The position numbers and the translations under genes were made by a program. This document shows positions 1-10,054 of a DNA stretch of 46,471 nt, piece after piece (the stretch's first letter is position 1; every line of letters begins with the position of its first letter). Source of the DNA: Blepharisma japonicum (Eukaryota; Ciliophora; Heterotrichea; Heterotrichida; Blepharismidae); assembly GCA_949751835.1 (NCBI GenBank), contig CATKHK010000152.1:1-46471 (forward strand). The letters run 5' to 3'. The notes beneath the pieces are model-generated. The model saw only the letters and a program-made list of their open reading frames with translations, was not told where the DNA came from and ran no database searches.

Positions 1-3000
1 GTGTGGAACGACTACAGGAACAATCACTTGGGCATGGGCTTATGACAGCGGACCAACAATAGACTCTGCTTCAATTCTTGCTAACGCGAATGCAGATAAG
101 CTTACAATCAATGCAAATACGTTGACAGCAAGCTCTACTCCATATGTGTTTAAAGCAACTGCTTCGCAATCCAGCGATGGGACGACTGCTACAGGAAGTG
201 CCACTATTTCAATTACAGTCAGTGCTTCAGCATTAAGCATAGGGTTGTCTAAAACAAGTGGTGATATTTCACCTGATAGAGACTATACTGTTAATGCCCA
301 AAATTCAAAAGACCCTGACAATCCTAGCTCAACTTATAAAGATTTTACTTATAAGTGGACTTGTTTGAATAGCTTAGATAACAGTGTCTGTGTGGGAACT
401 GATGGTAAAACTCCTTTAAGTGGTGATACAGACTCAACTTTGACTATTCCTTCATCGCAAATGATTAAAGGAGCTAATTGGGAACTCACTTGCACTATAT
501 ATAAAGATACAAGGAACGCTAGTGCCACAATTTCTCTAAATATCCTGAGCAAGACATCTGACGTCTCTGTTGAAATTGAGTATAATGTCCAGAAATATAA
601 CCCTAATTCTAATGTTGCGATTACAGCTCAAGTCACAGCAGCTTCCACAGCTACTTTAGTATGGACTGAAAATTCAGGATCGATCACTATTTCTCCTAAT
701 TATTTGTCTACTATGTCTGTGCTCTCTAGTCAGTTAACTGCAGGCTCTACATATACATTTACGCTCACAATCACATCAAATGGAGTAAGTGTAAATGCTG
801 AATATCCAGTCACTCTTAATCTTGGGGCCGCTTGCACTGGATCAGTTACATTAAGCCCAACAACTGGAACAGCCATCACTACAATATTCAAGCTAAGCAT
901 TGATGGCTGCTATGATAAAGATGAAGAAGATTACCCATTATCATACACTTACCTAGACAACTCCAACAATAAAGTATACACTCTTGGCTACACCTCTGAA
1001 ATTAACTCTCTCTCCACATATCTCTTCTCTCAACTGAATAGCATCACTATTCGTGTTTGTGACTACTTGAAGACATGCAGTGACTATAAGAAAGATATCA
1101 CAGTTGGAAGTTTTAGCGGAAGACTCTTAGAAAGCAGCTCATTGATGGACTCCTATAAAGAAAGCACAGTTGACGTTGATAATGTCCCTGCTACCATTTC
1201 GCTATTTTGCAGCTCAGCGACTATTGATAGTGATTTATTCTCTCTGATGTGGACTGATCTGCAGAATTATGTATCCAGTAATGAAGTAACAAGTGATATC
1301 TTGGAAAATGCATTAGGCGCAACTTACTCAATGACAGGACAGACAAAACAGATGAGCGCAGCAATGTTCCAGACATTTGCAGAATGGCTTTCAAAAATCA
1401 TTGTGGACAACCCTGACCTCGTGCCGAACCAAGATAATATGAATACCATTGTCGCTCTGGCTGACAATTATCTTGCATATGGAAACTTGACTGATTATTC
1501 TGACCTATCTCTTGAAGATTATATCATGAATATCGATGGATTCTTGACATATTGGGAAATAGCTGCTACAAAGGACGACTTGGTAACTCAAGCAGCCATG
1601 GACGGAACCCAAAACACTGACTCAACTAAAATTTATAAGTACAGAGACTTTCCAACTGCAATGGCCAACAAAACAGTTCCATTTTCCAGTAATCGTGCCA
1701 TTTCTCTGCCTACTAAATTCAGCTATGCAGATACTGATATTATGAATATGAAACTGCACTATTTCAACACCTCGAACGACCATTCTGATCTCGTCATGCT
1801 GAGCTTTGCACAGTCAGGAACTTATGTGAACTTAAAACTAGAAACCACAGACGAGACCTATATGCCGTTCTCTACCACTGATTATCCAGTTACCTTAGAA
1901 ATGCCGATTTCTCAGAATATCTCTGAAGGCCACAAATGAACTTGTTTGTTCTATAACGAGACTAATAAGGCGTGGATTCATGATGGCTGCACTGTCACTG
2001 AAATCAAAAATGAGAGCATTGCATTTGAAGTCTATCACTTCTCCATGTTCAAACTTGGACAAGCTGCACCTCCAGCACCTCCTATTCCATATCCTCGGCC
2101 TGCTGGACCTTCTTGCGGTAATAATTATGCTCCTATTTACGTTCTCGTCGTTACCCTCTTCATCGCTATGATATTGGCTCCAATCATGGTCATTTATGAC
2201 AGATTTGAAAATAAAGGAAAGATGGTTGAAACAATCCCTGCACCTACTCATGGTGTAAGACCTACTGAGAGAGCTTTGATTCTTTCTTCTACTGATGGCT
2301 CTGAAGCTGGGCCAAGAAGCACACAGAATTTAATCCCAGCTATTCCACCTAAACATCTAATCGAGACTGTGCAAGCACAAGCTATTACTGAAAACATTGA
2401 ACAAAGAAGCTTAGATAACAATAGTGGTGAAGTTATTCGCTCAGTAAGCATTAACTTAATTGAAAACTCATATTTTCAGCCAGTTGATCCAGAAACTGAA
2501 ATAAAAAGTCTTGGAAATGAGTCTAAGACAGAGCTTGCTGAGCTCATTGAAGGACACTTGATATTTGGGTTAATATACTTCAGAAGTAACTTTCCCAGAT
2601 GGGCTAGACTATTCATATTGGCAACAATCATCATTTTCGAACTTTTACTTGAAGGATTGTTGCTCTTTGGATTTGAAGATACTGACTCAGGATCCTCAGC
2701 ATCAACAGAGACGCTGTTCAGCGACTATGAAGCTAAGTACTTCGGGTATACTATTTTGGCTCTTACCATTGCAATTCCTGTAGAAGTCTTCATGATGATT
2801 GCACTGAGCATTGATAGAACTAAAGCTCCAGCTTGGACAGTTGCAGCAGTTGCATTAGGCATTTTGATCATAATTGGCTCAATAGTTGGAATTGTGATGC
2901 TTAGTTGGTCGTTCTGCTTCGAGTGGAGTGGATATTGGGCTGTTTGTTTCCTCTATGGAATTTTGATACAGATATTCATATTTGAAACCTTTTACATGAT

Positions 3001-3055
3001 TGTGAGATACTTCATTCGCCAAATTTTTTCCTCAGCTGAAAGAAACCAAAAATAA
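1..3055 (+). CDS. REJ/PKD-type ectodomain, GPS-like motif and five membrane spans (polycystin-1-like), 5' truncated
   Basis: The frame is open from base 2 with no start inside the window and ends at TAA 3053-3055 (at least 1017 residues). About 640 residues of Ser/Thr-rich beta-type ectodomain resemble the REJ region of polycystin-1/receptor-for-egg-jelly proteins. An in-frame TGA at 1937-1939 (Trp646) lies directly before a GPS-like block (residues about 646-686: C-L-F-Y-N, W-I-H-D-G-C, Y-H-F-S-M-F). The paired Cys that normally precede the His are absent and the scissile tripeptide is HFS instead of HL(S/T). One transmembrane segment follows at about 711-732, then a cytoplasmic linker of about 130 residues without a visible PLAT domain, then four more hydrophobic spans. 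Known family: PKD1/REJ-like surface receptors. The ligand is unknown, and autoproteolysis is doubtful from the altered GPS. Confidence 0.75.
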
Positions 3056-3385
3056 GGCTTAAATAACTTTTTTATAAAACTTTGTATTTTTTTAAAGAAT
3101 AGTTAAAAGTTCATATTCTATATTATTGAGAAGATTAGCCCAATAATAGAGATGCAGAGCATCATGAGATTGAGTTCATACTGCTTCGCTATAGCAATCT
3201 ATTGCCTCAGTCTACTTTCTAAATGGTAAAAGCATGCCCTTTATTATTTCAAATAAAAGCATAACTCTTATCAAGTTTAGTTGATTCTTCGTAATATTGT
3301 ATCAGAAATTTTCCAAAATAAATTTGCTAAAACTTTTGCAATTAATGATTTTAGTTACTTTCTACTGTTGGCTTACTTTTCGATC
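3056..3385. other. AT-rich spacer
   Basis: This stretch follows the receptor stop codon. I see no convincing ORF, RNA gene or repeat. It leads into the decayed TPR locus. Confidence 0.5.
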
Positions 3386-3720
3386 TTAGTTTCTTTTTAG
3401 GTTTATATCAATCACTTTGTTGTAGTATTCAAATTTATCGCTTCTCCCAAGTTCATAAAGTGTGCATCATTTATTATAGTAAATTTCGTCATTTTTAGAG
3501 TCATTTGTTTACTTTATTATAAAATTCTATTGCTTCATCATTTCTGTCCAAATCATAAAGTGTATGTCCTTTTATGCTGTAAAATTTAAATCCATGACTA
3601 GGATATAGTGTTAGCGCTCTAATTTTTAAATATTCTGTACAAATCATAAAGTGATTATCCTTAATTTATGTGAACAATAGTGCCAGGGCTAAGTTTATTG
3701 GATTTACTATAACATTGCAT
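3386..3720 (-). pseudogene. Decayed tetratricopeptide-repeat (TPR) gene relic
   Basis: The DNA word tcataaag recurs at 3453, 3553 and 3644, spaced 100 and 91 bp, close to the 102-bp period of a 34-residue TPR. Translated on the minus strand, each copy gives a TPR-like core: SLYDLYR, then KGHTLYDLDRNDEAIEFYNK, then TLYELGRSDKFEYYNKV. These cores are in different frames and are separated by TAA/TAG stops and small indels, so the gene cannot be read through. The period is seen directly. Inactivity is inferred from at least two frame changes and several stops. No intact parent copy lies in the window. Confidence 0.6.
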
Positions 3721-3986
3721 TGAGATTAGTAAAATTTATTCCTTAAAATAGATTGGGCTCTCAAAGTAGCAAATTTGTAACATAGACTGCCTTACAATTT
3801 TATGAGTTGTTTAAGCCAAAGAAAAGCTATTTAGCAGCTTCCAAAATGCATCGAGATATTAATAATAGATTGATCGATAGCAAGGCATAAATTATATCTA
3901 ATCTCTTTAGTGCAGCATGCTTATTATAGTTAGTGATTTCAATGAGAACTTTTAGATGTAAATAAACTTTAAACTCCCATCCAGAG

Positions 3987-4303
3987 TTAATATCAATAGC
4001 TGAGATATAAGCTCACCTTTTTATTATATAAGCAGTATACTAGAAAAGGATTAAATCTTAATATTGATTCTGAAACCCCTTTTCAAATAGTGTAAATACT
4101 ATTTTCAATTTCATATATTCATCCACCTTCAAGCTTTATCAAATAATTTTTCTCTTCTGAAATAGTTAGGACATTTGTTGATACCCAAAAAGGAAAGAGG
4201 AATATCTGAGAATTAATCAATATTCTTTGAGTGCAGTAAAGGTAATATGGATCATGAGTAAATGTACAGAAATTAAATATTTCAATTAAGTATGACAAAA
4301 TTT
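3987..4303 (-). pseudogene. C-terminal fragment of a kelch-like beta-propeller protein
   Basis: An open minus-strand stretch of about 105 codons begins just after two consecutive TAA codons and has no ATG. With TGA=Trp it ends at TAA 3987-3989. Its C-terminal part (YLIKLEGGWIYEIEN ... RFNPFLVYCLYNKK) lines up with the pseudogene at 10055-11023 (YLIEGDKGSIYESEI ... YQVYCPYNKE). Both look like the last blades of the kelch-type proteins that are abundant in ciliates. It lacks the N-terminal blades, so it is probably a truncated relic. An alternative is an exon of a longer gene whose remainder I cannot find. Confidence 0.5.
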
Positions 4304-4416
4304 ATTACATATCTGCTAGATGGATAATTGTATTCTCCAAGGCAACAAATACTCCTACTATAATAGATACTACAGATTAGTCATGAGGTTTTTCATATGG
4401 TAGTAAGGATTAAAGA

Positions 4417-5083
4417 TTAAGGATCACTTAAACCGCTCAAGCCTTCTAGGAGGATGCCCCTTAAAGCTTTTAAACTCTCTTCTTTTTCTAATTTTTTTGG
4501 AAAATTTCTTGTAATTTCTTAATTTGAGGTTTTTTGGGCAGTTTGATCTATTTTCTGATATTTTGTATATTTAAATCTGATCTCAATTTTATTTTTCTGA
4601 TCGCAATAAGCATAATGTGAATTTTAAATTTCTGATCAGGTTTGAGTTTGATAGTTCTATCTTTGCAATTTTATCTTTATTTTCATCTAAACACTCTTTT
4701 CTTGATTTTGTCATTCCATCACTTGAAATATTTATCTCTATAGATTGTTCCGAAAGTATTAATTCTCCATCATCAAGGATTTTCCCATCTTTTGCTGCTA
4801 ACAGAAGTCTCATTTCTTCAAGTAAATCTTCTGTTTCTTTATTATCTTCAAAAAAACATTGATTTATACATTATCACTTCAAACTTCAGAATAACTGTTT
4901 AATAAGATTTCATCATCTTCTGAAAATATCATCGGTATCTTGGAGTAATCCTGAATCAACTAATTCATAAAAAATAGGTGAGCTGAATGATCTCATGATT
5001 CCTCCTTCTCATATTGCTAAATACTTTGTTTCCTCAATATTTAGTGGAAAAGGAAGGGACATCGTGATTTCACTGAACTCCAT
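4417..5083 (-). pseudogene. Decayed gene of unknown function
   Basis: An ATG at 5083 opens a minus-strand reading (MEFSEITMSLPFPLNIEE...) with plausible codon use. It must change frame near 4926 and again near 4866 to stay coding-like, the second place overlapping an in-frame TAA. It then runs through an acidic stretch (EDNKETEDLLEEM, KILDDGELILSEQ), changes frame again at an A/T run near 4590, and meets a further TAA near 4519 before its final stop at 4417-4419. None of these breaks coincides with a GTA...AG segment of 15-16 nt, so introns do not explain them. No family recognised. Assembly indels could explain some breaks but not the extra stops. Confidence 0.45.
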
Positions 5084-5596
5084 TTTAATAAAAGTCTATG
5101 AGACTAAGTATTTTGTAATCTTTTTTTAACTATAAGAGCTCTGAAAATTGCTCTTCTGTTCATGTGTCCTAGATAGCTAACCATTTTATTCTGAGTAATG
5201 AATTGTACTTTATCTAAATTATATTGATTCAAGCCTTTCGTTTCTTTTCTTTCGTTTTCAGTCTCATAAATGAGCAAGCTAATTTTTCAGGCTGGCAAGA
5301 TGGCTGAGGACTAAGCAAATTTAAAGAAATTACTGCTTGACAGCGACTGGGACTACTCAATAACATTAACCATATTAGCTATAAAATAACAGTTCAATGA
5401 ATATTTGTCAAAATAGCCTAAAGGAAGAACAAATTAGACATAAAAATTATTATATAATTATCTAATATAAAGTAATTATGATTAAAGCTTGCTTTAATTT
5501 ATGCCATTGTTTAAGCGTTGCGATTCAGATCTGAAAATTAACAATATTAATATTAAGAAATTATAAAACTAATTAAATATATCAAATTATCAATAT

Positions 5597-6037
5597 TTAT
5601 ACCTTCAACATTATTTTAAGCATGGCATCTTCAATGCTTGATGGCTTAAGTTTATAAAAACCTGAATATTCTCATTGCCTGATATATCTTTTTGTCTTAT
5701 CAAATTTCTTTTCTTTATTAGACTGTTTTATTTCTGTCAGTTTTTCCTCTAAATATTTATTTTCTTCTATTTTTTCTCTGGCTTTTCCAATCTCCTTGCT
5801 AACATTTTCCTGAAAGCTTAATTGATGAAAATCCATGAAATCTGAGGAGTTCCATCCATTATACTCCCATCTCATTTTCCGTCAATTGCTCTGCTTTCAT
5901 CCTCTCATATGATGAGTAAAGTTTTTTATTGTCTTCTTTTGCGTTTTTCTTTTTTTTATATTTTTAACAGCTTTAGGCTCTTTTTTAGGCTCTGCAGCAT
6001 GGGTATTGCTATATTCTGATGCAACACACAATACCAT
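5597..6037 (-). CDS. Hypothetical basic/coiled-coil protein
   Basis: With TGA=Trp there is one uninterrupted ORF of 146 residues from ATG 6037 to TAA 5597-5599. Three in-frame TGAs are read through. Residues about 20-40 are Lys/Arg-rich (KKEPKAVKNIKKRKTQKK), a possible nuclear signal or RNA/DNA-contacting tail. A short Trp-rich block follows (R-G-W, N-W-R, R-W-E-Y-N-G-W), then a charged helix (VSKEIGKAREKIEENKYLEEK). No family recognised. The neighbours on this side are pseudogenes, so it may itself be a young or decaying gene, although its frame is intact. Confidence 0.5.
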
Positions 6038-6471
6038 TTTATGTATTATTTTAAACTGATTAAGATGCCTTTTTGTTTTGGCATAATTGGGCTAAAATCC
6101 AATTATTGTAAGAATTAACGATTTTTCATTCTATTTTATAATTTATTTTAAACATCTAACCATTTATCGAAATATACCACTAAGAACTTAAATATTTTCC
6201 TATCAATTCAACTGCAATCCAATTGCTGTTTTCTTTAATTTTTATTAAGTTTAAAACAAATTTTAAAAAAAATCTGCTGATAATCAACTATCAATCTCTC
6301 TAAATGTCATCAGTGTGCAATATGTTTTTATTCATTTGATAGAGCACACTGTATATTTGAAATTAATTACTGTATTTAAAATATAGTTGCAAATGAAGAA
6401 CACTTTAATAATCTTGAAGATATTTAATAATTAGAGATAAATTTGATTTTCTAACTTTATTAAATAAATTA
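6038..6471. promoter_or_regulatory. Spacer between divergent genes with an 8-bp inverted repeat
   Basis: This is a very AT-rich spacer between the minus-strand ORF ending its 5' side at 6037 and the PP2C start at 6472. A perfect inverted repeat CAGTGTGC (6311-6318) / GCACACTG (6344-6351) with a 25-nt loop lies about 120 bp upstream of the PP2C start. It could be a transcription-factor site pair or chance. I see nothing else. Confidence 0.3.
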
Positions 6472-7632
6472 ATGGGAATTTGTTTCAGCAAGCCAAAAGT
6501 TACAGATCTTTCGCTAACCAGAGAAGTCAAAGATGATTATTCTGACCTTAAGCCGCATGCCAGAAGACAAAATGTTAGACTATCAGTTGTAGCAGCAGCT
6601 GGTCCTGTAAATAACATTGAAGAACTTCCTGAATCAGCAAAAACAGTCGAAATAGAAAGCATCAAATCCAATATTGAAACCAGCCGACCTAAAATTGAAT
6701 TCAGAGTCAAAGTAGAAGGCGAGCAACCAAATGGTCATCAACAAGGTTTCGAAGACAAAAAGCAAAAAATCGAAGGAATAAGTGATATTTCAGAACTCAA
6801 TCCTTTAGGCATAGGTTTTGCTTGTAAGAAAGGTCTAAAGCCAGACCAATTCAATCAAGACGATTTTTCCATAATAGTTGACCCTGATTTCAAATTTTTC
6901 GGAGTTTTTGACGGTCATGGCTCATATGGTCACCGTATATCAAATTACGTCCATTCCCACCTTCCAGAGCTAATCATATCTCATCCTTCATTTTCTATAA
7001 ACCCTCAGGAAGCTATCAATGATGGGTTCCAAAAAGTAAACCAGTGCTTATTTAGCCAATGCTTAAGACTGGAAAGCAATTTTGATTGTAAATTTTCAGG
7101 TACTACTGCAACTACTGCATTTATAATGAATGACCATTTGATAATAAGTCATGTTGGAGACTCCAGAGCTGTTTTAGGAATCAAAAAAGACAATAATATT
7201 TGTGAAGCTAGAAGAATTACAACTGACCATAAAGCAAATGTCCCAAGTGAAATGGAAAGAATTATAGCAAACGATGGTGTAGTAAAAAAGCTACCTGATG
7301 ATTTTCCATATAGGATTTTTGTAAAAGGTAAAGAATACCCTGGATTATCGACAAGTAGGGCTATAGGAGATTCTGTTGCACAAACTGTTGGGGTTATACC
7401 AACTCCAGAAATCCATGATTTAGAGATTACAGAGGATTTTGAGTTTCTTCTGATGTGTAGTGATGGGGTATGGGAGTTTCTTTCTGATCAAGAGGCTATA
7501 AATATAGTTAAAAAGTACGAGAAAAATACCCAGCTTGCTGCTACGAAACTAGCAAGCTCTGCTTGGACGAAATGGATTGAGCATGAAGAATCAGTTGTTG
7601 ATGATATAACAGTGATATTAGTTCATTTATAG
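6472..7632 (+). CDS. PP2C-family (PPM) Ser/Thr phosphatase with N-myristoylation signal
   Basis: This 386-residue metal-dependent phosphatase dephosphorylates Ser/Thr proteins. The PP2C motifs occur in order: QDDF (129-132), VFDGHGSYG (145-153, metal ligand Asp147 and Gly148), SGTTATTAFI (209-218), ISHVGDSRAVLG (225-236), TTDHK (250-254), LSTSRAIGD (292-300), MCSDGVWEF (328-336, metal Asp331) and VVDDIT (375-380, metal Asp378). All metal ligands are present, so it should be active. The N-terminus MGICFSK matches an N-myristoylation signal (Gly2, Ser6) with an adjacent Cys4 for palmitoylation, which predicts membrane anchoring. A disordered tail of about 105 residues precedes the catalytic domain. 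It ends at TAG and has no intron or TGA codon. Confidence 0.93.
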   Translation: MGICFSKPKVTDLSLTREVKDDYSDLKPHARRQNVRLSVVAAAGPVNNIEELPESAKTVEIESIKSNIETSRPKIEFRVKVEGEQPNGHQQGFEDKKQKIEGISDISELNPLGIGFACKKGLKPDQFNQDDFSIIVDPDFKFFGVFDGHGSYGHRISNYVHSHLPELIISHPSFSINPQEAINDGFQKVNQCLFSQCLRLESNFDCKFSGTTATTAFIMNDHLIISHVGDSRAVLGIKKDNNICEARRITTDHKANVPSEMERIIANDGVVKKLPDDFPYRIFVKGKEYPGLSTSRAIGDSVAQTVGVIPTPEIHDLEITEDFEFLLMCSDGVWEFLSDQEAINIVKKYEKNTQLAATKLASSAWTKWIEHEESVVDDITVILVHL

Positions 7633-9094
7633 ATATAATGTAGCAATACCATTTGTAGATAAGAAATTGTTAAAAGTTAAATTTATAAAACATATTATTA
7701 ATTAACAAAAATTATTCTCTATTACTTAAGTGATTGAATCAGTTGTGAACACATCTTCAAAATAGTCATTTATATATATGAATTTAATTATTTCTTCTAG
7801 TAATCCGAATTAAATGTGAATTTCTTCTTCATCATGAATCAAAATCACAACTTGCATGAAATATTTGCAACGTTAATTCAGTATTCCTTTTGTATCACAC
7901 TTGGGCTTATTTTGATCTTTAATGAGATTTACTATAAAGCTATCTACTCATAGAGGTTAGTTAGCTATCAGTCAGTGAACTAATAAGCCCAGAAGTAAAA
8001 CTTGGAGAAGAAATAATTATTTATATCGAAGACATATCCAAATTAAAAACAAAAATTAATTCTAAACTATATTTAAAAAAGCTGTTTGGGCTAACATAGG
8101 ATGGCTTATTTCCCAATACTTAGAGATGCTTCAATTATTGATATTATATTTCAGATATTAGAATATTAAAAATTGAAACTTTTACTATGGGCTTTTATAT
8201 TGAAACTTTATCATATCTACTTTATGATATCTTAAAAGAGTTTTAAAGAAAGCAAAATTAAAAGTTAGAAATAATTGAAATTTTATTTTATTTCTCTTTT
8301 TTTAGTTTGGTATAGGTTTTAGTAAGGATATGCTGGCGAATAAATAGAGGTGATAAAATTTTTATTTGCTAAGACAAAAATATCCTCAACGTCACCATTT
8401 TAGTTGGTGACAGTGCTTTATTTCATTGAATAAACTAGTAAACCCTCGATTACATTTATATAAACATTATCTTATTATAAAGAAGCTTTAGTTATTAGCA
8501 GGTCATTTCTTTGCTAGCACAGCTACTGCTTTCCATCTATTTCTGATATCGTTCTTTCAGATTGCGCGCTCGCGCACTCACTTGGATTGTGTGCAGATTA
8601 ATTACTGTATCGAGTATCATACATATATTTTCAGGTTGTCTGTCGACTAAGATGGGCCTTATTATAACTAAGGACATAAGTCCTGGCTTCGTGTGGGAAA
8701 ATTAGCCAATTGTCATTTTAATGTATATAAAATCTTGATTGCTATGAAAACAAATGTTTAGATAAATTAAATTTTTAATTCTTCAACAATCAAATGGCTT
8801 CAATATACTAATTAGAATAGTTTATTGCAAGCATCAAATCCAAGCTGAATTTACTTATTAATGCTTAGTAATCTAATATAAACTTATTATTTATCTCAAT
8901 TTTTGACGAAACTTATACAAATGCTTACGTGGCATTTCATATTAAAATTATACAATAAAGAGAGATATCATATCATCACTCATAAAATACTTCTCCTTTT
9001 TATATCTAATTTCAATTTAAATTTCGCTAGTTCATAAAGAATCTAATTATAAGCATGGATAATATTTTGAACTATATGGAGAATATAATAATAA
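7633..9094. other. Long AT-rich spacer with two small palindromes
   Basis: About 1.46 kb with no convincing gene. A short minus-strand open stretch at 7726-7857 (MQVVILIHDEEEIHI, one TAA, then 27 more codons) may be a gene scrap. A perfect hairpin GTCACC-N9-GGTGAC lies at 8391-8411. A GC-only palindrome TGCGCG-CT-CGCGCA at 8563-8576 stands out in DNA of otherwise very low GC. A further small inverted repeat (AGGAC-N4-GTCCT) lies near 8670-8684. Confidence 0.4.
8563..8576. repeat. GC-rich perfect palindrome
   Basis: TGCGCG and CGCGCA are separated by CT in a spacer that is otherwise mostly A+T. The function is unknown. It could be a protein-binding site or the end of an old insertion, but I found no matching partner end. 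Confidence 0.4.
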
Positions 9095-9991
9095 ATGGTT
9101 ACTCTTAAACTCTCCTTCGTTTTCTTTATGCTTTTATGCTTCATCTTCGCAGATGATTTTATGCCTTATGCCCGTTATATCATGACATCAAAATATCTCA
9201 CAGATGATGGCAAGAAGATCAAAGATTCCATCGGGGAAGGTAAAAGCTTATATGATCTTCGAGGCAGCCCTATACCTACTCAATGTGAATATACCAAAGT
9301 AAAAGGTGATGATGGTATTAGAATAATTGGGGATCTCAGAGACTTCGTGTCATTTTTCACAACTGATATTACTATTTCTATTTGGTATTATAATAATGAC
9401 TATAACAAAGGCGGGCAACCATTTTCCTTTTTAGATTCTCTTAGTAAGCTTAATGACGGTTACCAGATAATAGTAGAACACGAAAAACTTAAAGCCTTCT
9501 ATGTAGATTTTTATGGAGTGCATAATAAAGAGCTCGATTTTTCTTTTCCTACTCCATGTAAATTTTATTTAGATTTCTGGAACCTCTTCACATTTCATTG
9601 GAGTGAGAAACAAAGCACTGTTACATGGTCAATTTATACAAAAGATTTTACAAAGAGAATAACATCTGAAAATCCTTGGTACGAAATGCCTAATTATTTC
9701 AGTCTTGGATATAAAACTTTTGGATACTTTTATGAGGTTCAGATAGTCAAGAGTGCGTCCACCTATTATGATAAACTTTTTCATGAATATTCAATAACAC
9801 TGATTGATGGAAAGGAGAGGCAAACTGCTGGAGCTTATAATACTGATATGGAACCTTGCCATTCAAAACACCCTGAACTGGGGTGCTTGAGCGTGAATTG
9901 CTGCCAGTTTCCAGAGCAATGCGATATATTTGAAGTCTATGGAAACTGTAAAGTATGCAGTAATTTGTTTCCAAATCTAGATAATGAATAA
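9095..9991 (+). CDS. Secreted protein with C-terminal Cys-rich module, function unknown
   Basis: The 298-residue ORF has an N-terminal hydrophobic segment typical of a signal peptide (residues 3-19, LSFVFFMLLCFIFA then DD), so it probably enters the secretory pathway. The middle is rich in aromatic residues and alternating hydrophobics (ISIWYYNNDY, FTFHWSEKQ, VTWSIYTKDF), like a concanavalin/LamG-type beta sandwich; that fold is a guess. The last about 45 residues hold eight cysteines (CHSKHPELGCLSVNCC, CDIFEVYGNCKVC), probably disulphide-linked. An upstream ATG at 9055 is in another frame, so I use 9095. It ends at TAA. Confidence 0.7.
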   Translation: MVTLKLSFVFFMLLCFIFADDFMPYARYIMTSKYLTDDGKKIKDSIGEGKSLYDLRGSPIPTQCEYTKVKGDDGIRIIGDLRDFVSFFTTDITISIWYYNNDYNKGGQPFSFLDSLSKLNDGYQIIVEHEKLKAFYVDFYGVHNKELDFSFPTPCKFYLDFWNLFTFHWSEKQSTVTWSIYTKDFTKRITSENPWYEMPNYFSLGYKTFGYFYEVQIVKSASTYYDKLFHEYSITLIDGKERQTAGAYNTDMEPCHSKHPELGCLSVNCCQFPEQCDIFEVYGNCKVCSNLFPNLDNE

Positions 9992-10054
9992 ACTTATTCA
10001 TTTTATGCTTTTATTTTAATTAAATTTTCGATAATTATACGGGCAGCTTTTTAA

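Noticed and set aside
5270-5440. Plus-strand ORF that would be open if TAA and TAG coded for Gln (MSKLIFQAGKMAED...).
   Set aside because: If all three stops are sense, every frame is open, so this is no evidence. Genuine genes in the window never use TAA/TAG internally.
7726-7857. Short minus-strand open stretch interrupted by one TAA.
   Set aside because: 44 codons in AT-rich DNA with one stop and no homology; kept only as a note in the spacer entry.
8560-8585. Resemblance of the GC palindrome to a parvovirus-type terminal repeat.
   Set aside because: The match is short and low-complexity, and there is no viral gene or second terminal repeat nearby.
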